Assembly: GCA_947034895.1 (NCBI GenBank)
Contig: OX344762.1
Span: 78,424,981-78,488,980, forward strand
Direction: 5' to 3'
DNA: 64,000 nt
DNA from: Rhytidiadelphus loreus
Lineage: Eukaryota; Streptophyta; Bryopsida; Hypnales; Hylocomiaceae
Positions 59,086-64,000 of this stretch are shown piece after piece; the stretch's first letter is position 1, and each line of letters begins with the position of its first letter. The position numbers and the translations under genes were made by a program. The notes under the pieces were generated by a model. The model did no database searches, had not been told where the DNA came from, and saw nothing but the letters and a program-made list of their open reading frames with translations.

Positions 59086-59803
59086 GTGAAAAGTACCCCT
59101 TGTATTTCCACTATGAAATTATCCATCTTGCACAATCTTCTAATGTAGAAGATTCTCAAAAAAATTAATGACATTTAAATCTTACTAGAAGTCTCTACTT
59201 GTTTATAAATTGTGTATCATACAACGTGAAGGAACTTTCTTATATGAATATGAATGCTTGTATTCAAGTTCAACATTACAAAGAGTGGGATGTGATGAAA
59301 GGCAAGTATAAGTGATGAGTGAGTGTTCATTTAAGTAGAGGAATCAAGGTTTGTGCATTTAGGCATGAGGATTGATTTCTCTTTGAATTGGTGCTTGCTT
59401 CATTGTAAATGAATTATGGCTTCATTTAGGATGTTTGCTTGTTGGTTTGCTCACAACATAGAACTTTGAGTGGGGTAATCTTTGAGTGATTTGCTCATCT
59501 AGATAGCATCCATGATGTTTTGCCAAGAATTTGCCATGGATTAAAATTGGGAGAATTTGCAGTCCAATTATCCTTCACAATAAGGTGTAATTTTTTCCCT
59601 TCTTCACATAATTTTCTTCAATCACTAGTAGAAAAAGGGGCTATCAATTACTGGTGTTTGTGACTACAAAACCAGTCATTTAGGTCACTTATGACTGCAG
59701 AATTATTGTGACTTCAATCTTTCTAGAGTAATTTTTGGGAAAGGGGGTGCCTAGAGGAGTGATTCATCAACGTGCCCCACCGTATGACTGTGATGCGGTG
59801 TGA

Positions 59804-59900
59804 AGTCATATATTAGTTACTTTATAGTAATTGTATACGCCATATGTTGTTTAGGTCATATGTTAGTTACTTCATAGTAATTGTATACGCCATATGTTGT
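59804..59900 (+). repeat. 50-bp direct duplication near the left end of the CACTA element
   Basis: GTCATATATTAGTTACTTTA and what follows is repeated once at 59854 with two or three substitutions, ending in GCCATATGTTGTT both times. Confidence 0.85.
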
Positions 59901-60083
59901 TCATACTTCTTTTTTCTAATCTTGAATCTTCTTTTGCCTATTGTTCCATTGAAAACTGCAACAAACCACCAATTGAAAATGAGAAGAGCATATCTAATAA
60001 AGAATACATTACAAAACCAAAATCAAGCAACAACCACCATTCCACCAAAAAAAATATAGAAATTACCTGATGTAAAATTGCAG

Positions 60084-60222
60084 AAGTCACTTGAACTACC
60101 TGAACTCACCTACAAGAGTCACCTAAACTACCTGAACTCACCTACAAGAGTCACCTAAACTACCTGAACTCACCTACAAAACTCATCTAAACTACCTGAA
60201 CTCACCTACTAAACTAACCTAA
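60084..60222 (+). repeat. 32-bp minisatellite, four units
   Basis: CCTGAACTCACCTAC starts at 60099, 60131, 60163 and 60195, an exact 32-bp period. Units are nearly identical. Confidence 0.95.
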
Positions 60223-60427
60223 TTTAAAGAACTCTTTAGATGGAAAAAATGGTGAACAACAAAAAGCAAGAAGATAGCAACAAGCAACAAAGAACCAACA
60301 ACAAACAGTAGAAGTACTCAAAGATGTAAAATACTGCAGCAAGTAGGAGGTGGTTGACCTAAAGGTGGCGGCGGCTGACCTAAACCTGTAGTCACAAAGA
60401 AGCATGAGGCTGGAAAAATTGAAACAA

Positions 60428-60745
60428 GGTTGATGATCAAGAAGCAAGGAGGCAAAAACAAGAAGAAAAAATGAAAAGAGGCTGATGAGCAAGAAGAAAG
60501 GAAGCAAAAGCTAGAAGAAAACATGAGAAGAGGTTGATGAACATTGAACAAGAAGCAAGAAGAAGGCAAAAACAAGAGGAAAAATTGAGAAGAGGTTGAT
60601 GAGCAAGAAGAAAGTAGGCAAAAGTAAGAGGAAAACATGAGAAGAAGTTGATGAATATTGAACAAGAAGCAAGAGGAAGGCAAAAACAAGAAGAAAAAAA
60701 TGAGAAGTGGCTGATGAACAAGCTAGTAGCAAGAGGAAGAGGTTG
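60428..60745 (+). repeat. ~114-bp higher-order purine-rich repeat
   Basis: ATTGAACAAGAAGCAAG recurs at 60543 and 60657. Each unit contains two related ~57-bp halves built on GAGAAGAGGTTGATGA and AGGCAAAA.AAGAGGAAAA. The strand bias (purine-rich on +) gives long, meaningless open frames on the minus strand. Confidence 0.85.
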
Positions 60746-61934
60746 TACTTAAGAGACAACGGCTGACCTAACCCTAATTGTCATTGAGAGAGACAAAATC
60801 TCCACCGTCCATCTTTAACATTTGTAGATGCAACTTGTGGGAACCAAATCAATGACAAATCTACATATAAGATACAAAATGATAAATTTCAATTGTTGTA
60901 TAAGTTGAAAGGCGGCTGACCTAAAATGTAGTTTAGGATTTACTACCCAAACAAAATGCAATCTAAGCCGTCCATTTGTCTGGAATTGTATTGAATTTAT
61001 GACTGTATTGTGAATGACTACAGTAGTGACAGAGTCATTTAAATGTCACTACAAGAAGACATCACTAGAGAATGACTTCAAAACGACTTCATAGAATTAT
61101 TCATATATTCATTCTAAATGTAAAGAGCATGGACGGTTATAAGTAGTGTTAGCTAACAAATGCAATTGTCAAAGCTTTGACAATTCAAATGCAATTGTAA
61201 GAAAGTTATTTATAAGTAATATATATCTATAAAGAACTGAAATGAGAAATTATAAATACCAATAGGGTGCCCCAAAATACTAACATTTATCATTATTTTA
61301 GAAAATACCATGTCATATAATTCATTCTACCAAGTAAATAGCCCCCTTTAAAATAGAATGATATTTTGTTATAATACACCATCATGTTTTCTAAGAAGGA
61401 GTGCCTCCCCAAGGTCCACACATATATTCATTGAATTTTGTCTTGGCATGAAATATGTATTACATTTAATTTCATAGATCTATATATACAATTTAACTGT
61501 CTAGTGTGTAACACATATATATTGTAATAATTGTATATTGTGTAATAAATTTAACAGAATCATTGATTCATTCAAGTGCTCTTGCATTCAAAATCAATTC
61601 TTGTTTGAAATTAAATGAATTATGTTATATTTTTTCTAATGAATGATAAATTGAAGTAGTTTTAAGTTTCCATTACAGACCTAAGATTATAAATATGAAA
61701 ACTGTTGGGCCTTAAAGTTTCTCCTAGGGTACATGTTGTGTGAAATGTTTTAAGAAAATAAATAAAAATATACAGAATATTGCACTCATTTACTCACCAT
61801 CTCAACTCAATTTATGACATAGAACAAATTATGTATTTTCTAATTAAGTGCGACATTTTAATCCATTGCAACTTTATGTAGCTTTGATTGCTCAATTCCA
61901 ACTGCTGAGAACTCCCTCATGTTCTTTAATTTAC

Positions 61935-62291
61935 CACTTTTTAATCCACTCTAGCCTCTAATATGTAAAGTATGTTGTATTTAGCATTTTTTAATCCACT
62001 CTAGCCTCTAATATGTAAAGTATGTTGTATTTAGCATTTTTTAATCCACTCTAGCCTCTAATATATAAGGTATGTTGTATTTAGCATTTTTTAATCCACT
62101 CTAGCCTCTAATATATAAGGTATATTGTATTTAGCATTTTTTAATCCACTCTAGCCTCTAATATATAAGGTATGTTATATTTAACATTTTTTCATCCAAT
62201 CTAGCCCCTAATATATAATTAAGGTATGATGTATTTTGCATTTTTTAATCCAATAGCTCTAGCCTCTAATATATAAGATATGTTGTATATA
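61935..62291 (+). repeat. 50-bp minisatellite, about seven units
   Basis: Units of exactly 50 bp in the first part, containing TTTTTTAATCCACTCTAGCC and TATGTTGTATTTAGCA. The last two units are diverged, with small insertions. Confidence 0.95.
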
Positions 62292-63734
62292 GAAAGTGTA
62301 TATGCTCAGCAAGTTCTCCCCTTGAATTGCCTCCTGAAGCCATCCCTACTGCTCCGTTGTCCACTGATTAATGCGGTTAAGTCATTAGTCACATAAATGA
62401 CTACAATGTAGCCGTTCTATTATAGGAAATAGAAGCAACAAAATTAAAAACCTGAATTTCCATGTTGTCCCATTCTTAGTCATATATCGGTCATATTGTA
62501 GTCACACATAGTCATAAATTTATGACTACATGACTCTAATGTGACTCCAGGTAGTCCGCATGAGCGACGGAGCACCAGAACCCAGTCAAGCCCATAGATG
62601 AAACAATTAATCCTCACTCCTCTCTTTCGGACGTCATTCAATCCTGAAATTAATGACTCCAAAATGACATGCCCAGCGACATGTCAACTTTAGTGCCAAT
62701 AGAATTACTATTGGGCACAATTTAGTTACTTTCGAGTCACCAGTCATTTAGTCCCCCAGTCACAATTGACCCCTTTTTCTACTAGTGAATGGACAAGTGC
62801 ACCATCTTCCATAAGCAATTTGTGTGAAACTTTACTCATTAAATGAAGTAATTGGCCATCATAGACCAATTCCATGATATCCTTAGCACAATGTCAATCT
62901 TTAGATATAAAAATATGTTTTGTCTTTTACCTTCTAGCAAATGCGACCTAAATCATTAACTTTTAAATGCCCAAGATCTTTTTTGAGCTTCTAGGAATTT
63001 GCTCTAAATTGAACAAAAAGCCAACATTTTGATAAGTTGTATCAATTTTTTGGGAATTGTAACCATACAAATTCAAATAAGACATGTTTGAGATCACATA
63101 GGAAAAGAAAACACAACAATATTGCTTATGGATTGAAAGATTATAATATTTGATCATGAAGGTGTTAAAATTGTGAAAGTGATTTGTCTTTCAATCCTCT
63201 TTTCACATGTCAAATCTAAGAAGTTGTTCACAAAAAATGTGAGGGTAAGGGACCTAATATGCATAATCCCAATCAATATATGGCTTCTCAAAGTCTACTT
63301 TACAATTTTTTTAAATGTGATATCCAATGTGATTTTTTCTCCAAGACCTAATGTATTTGAGGCTCGTTTCTAAGAGCACTCAACACTATTGAAAGTCAAG
63401 ATTGCAATGGACATCCTTACACAAAATCTTGAATAGAAAAATCATAATCAATCAATTTCAAAATTAGTTTTTTGATGCTAAAATTAGACTTCAAAAAGAA
63501 TTTTTCAAAAATATAAACTACTAAAAATAGCAACTTGGTTAAGTTTTGTTTTAACTTAAAAGTATTATCAACACCAAAATTTGGTGCCTTGGGCATTTAG
63601 GGGTTAAAGAAGTCCATCTACTTTTAAAAGTAGGAATTATATTACTTGATGAATAGCACTCATATATAGAGTTCTCTAAACATGAGTTTGTCTAGAATAT
63701 TTAGTATGTCCTTATAATCATTCTTGCACCTACG

Positions 63735-63868
63735 TATATTGGTAGATTTAGAATATCTCCATTTTTGTAAATCTTTTGACTTCCAAATTTGGTACACGTG
63801 TTATTAACATAGAGGTGATTTCATGGAAATTTTTTTATAGTGAATAAACAATTTTTTAACCCTTGAGA
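63735..63868 (-). repeat. Dispersed repeat family R3, copy 2
   Basis: The reverse complement matches 58944-59085, including TGGTAGATTTAGAATATCTC and the CAAGGGTTAAAAAATTGTT block. Confidence 0.7.
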
Positions 63869-63912
63869 CAATGTCAAAGTTGGTAGCAATGAAAATTTTC
63901 TCACAACTATAC

Positions 63913-64000
63913 ATGTTGGTAGATTTTGAATATCTCCATTTCTGTAAAAGAATTTGACATGAAAATTTGGTACACATATTCTTAATGTAAATTTGATCTT
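63913..64000 (-). repeat. Dispersed repeat family R3, copy 3 (cut by the window end)
   Basis: It repeats TTGGTAGATTTTGAATATCT and TTTGGTACACAT.TT about 177 bp after copy 2, in the same orientation, and continues beyond the window. Confidence 0.65.

Larger units (their letters stand above)
54646..59622. other. AT-rich spacer with a GC-richer island, no supported gene
   Basis: Frames at 55067-55339, 57190-57396 and 57586-57870 show no domain. The stretch includes a poly-C run (57131-57145), a copy of repeat R2 (57957-58185), a GC-richer island (58255-58560) and a copy of repeat R3 (58944-59085). Between 56540 and 56670 short words such as GATATGG/GGAATA recur. Confidence 0.5.
59623..62787. mobile_element. 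Non-autonomous CACTA element (3165 bp), TSD AAT
   Basis: It begins CACTAGTAGAAAAAGGGG and ends with the exact 18-bp reverse complement, flanked by AAT on both sides (59620-59622 and 62788-62790). Subterminal regions carry many GTCATTTAG, GTGACTAC and ATGACTACA motifs in both orientations (59655-59820 and 62370-62770). The interior is mostly minisatellites: a 50-bp pair (59804-59900), 32-bp units (60084-60222), ~114-bp units (60428-60745) and 50-bp units (61935-62291). No transposase or TNP-like frame is present; the long minus-strand frames at 60214-60759 are read-through of the repeats. It depends on a transposase from elsewhere. Confidence 0.92.

Noticed and set aside
60214..60759. Four overlapping minus-strand frames of 80-120 codons rich in Phe/Leu/Ser
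   Set aside because: They arise from the purine-rich ~114-bp tandem repeat within the CACTA element and have no domain.
1..64000. CRISPR arrays, rRNA genes, bacterial-type operons
   Set aside because: No regular short repeat with unique spacers, no rRNA-like sequence, and genes with many introns show a plant nuclear origin.

Overview
The window is nuclear DNA from a land plant. It is AT-rich and gene-sparse. Four host genes can be assembled from open exons joined at GT..AG introns that keep the reading frame, and all four have clear plant relatives: a nepenthesin-type aspartic protease, a SURP plus CCCH zinc-finger protein, replicative DNA ligase 1, and a MacroD-type macro-domain protein with a transit-peptide-like start. 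The lineage cannot be fixed from sequence alone. Mostly short introns and strongly AT-rich spacers would suit a seed-free plant, but that is only a guess.

Layout. 1-7.4 kb: AT-rich spacer with a degenerate ~175-bp tandem repeat and one copy of a dispersed repeat. 7.4-11 kb: a decayed PIF/Harbinger transposon, with a Myb/SANT-like gene (+) convergent to a DDE transposase (-), both carrying stops and frameshifts. 13.8-15.6 kb: aspartic protease (-, 3 exons, 489 aa) in a locally GC-richer island. 17.3-23.4 kb: several copies of one ~270-bp terminal-inverted-repeat (TIR) element, three of them in tandem and one split by a nested element, plus a tRNA-derived SINE with a 16-bp target-site duplication (TSD) and a 197-bp CACTA-type miniature element (MITE). 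24.4-31 kb: SURP/CCCH protein (-, 5 coding exons, 1463 aa). 31-38 kb: AT-rich spacer with a foldback element. 38.2-45.1 kb: DNA ligase 1 (-, 18 coding exons, 748 aa), with two E2F-like sites and a 261-bp MITE upstream. 48.6-51.4 kb: macro-domain protein (+, 4 coding exons, 326 aa). 51.4-64 kb: spacer dominated by two non-autonomous CACTA elements (964 bp and 3165 bp) with exact 3-bp TSDs, rich in internal minisatellites.

The host genes do not form a pathway unit. The ligase and macro-domain genes are divergent, about 3.6 kb apart, and both relate to DNA and ADP-ribose metabolism, but nothing in the sequence shows co-regulation. The most unusual items are the protein combining SURP, CCCH and a possible SRI-like C-terminus with an internal 57-aa duplication, and the well-bounded set of non-autonomous transposons. 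No CRISPR array, rRNA gene, functional tRNA gene or autonomous transposon was found. Exon models were built by hand from splice consensus and frame continuity. UTRs were not determined.
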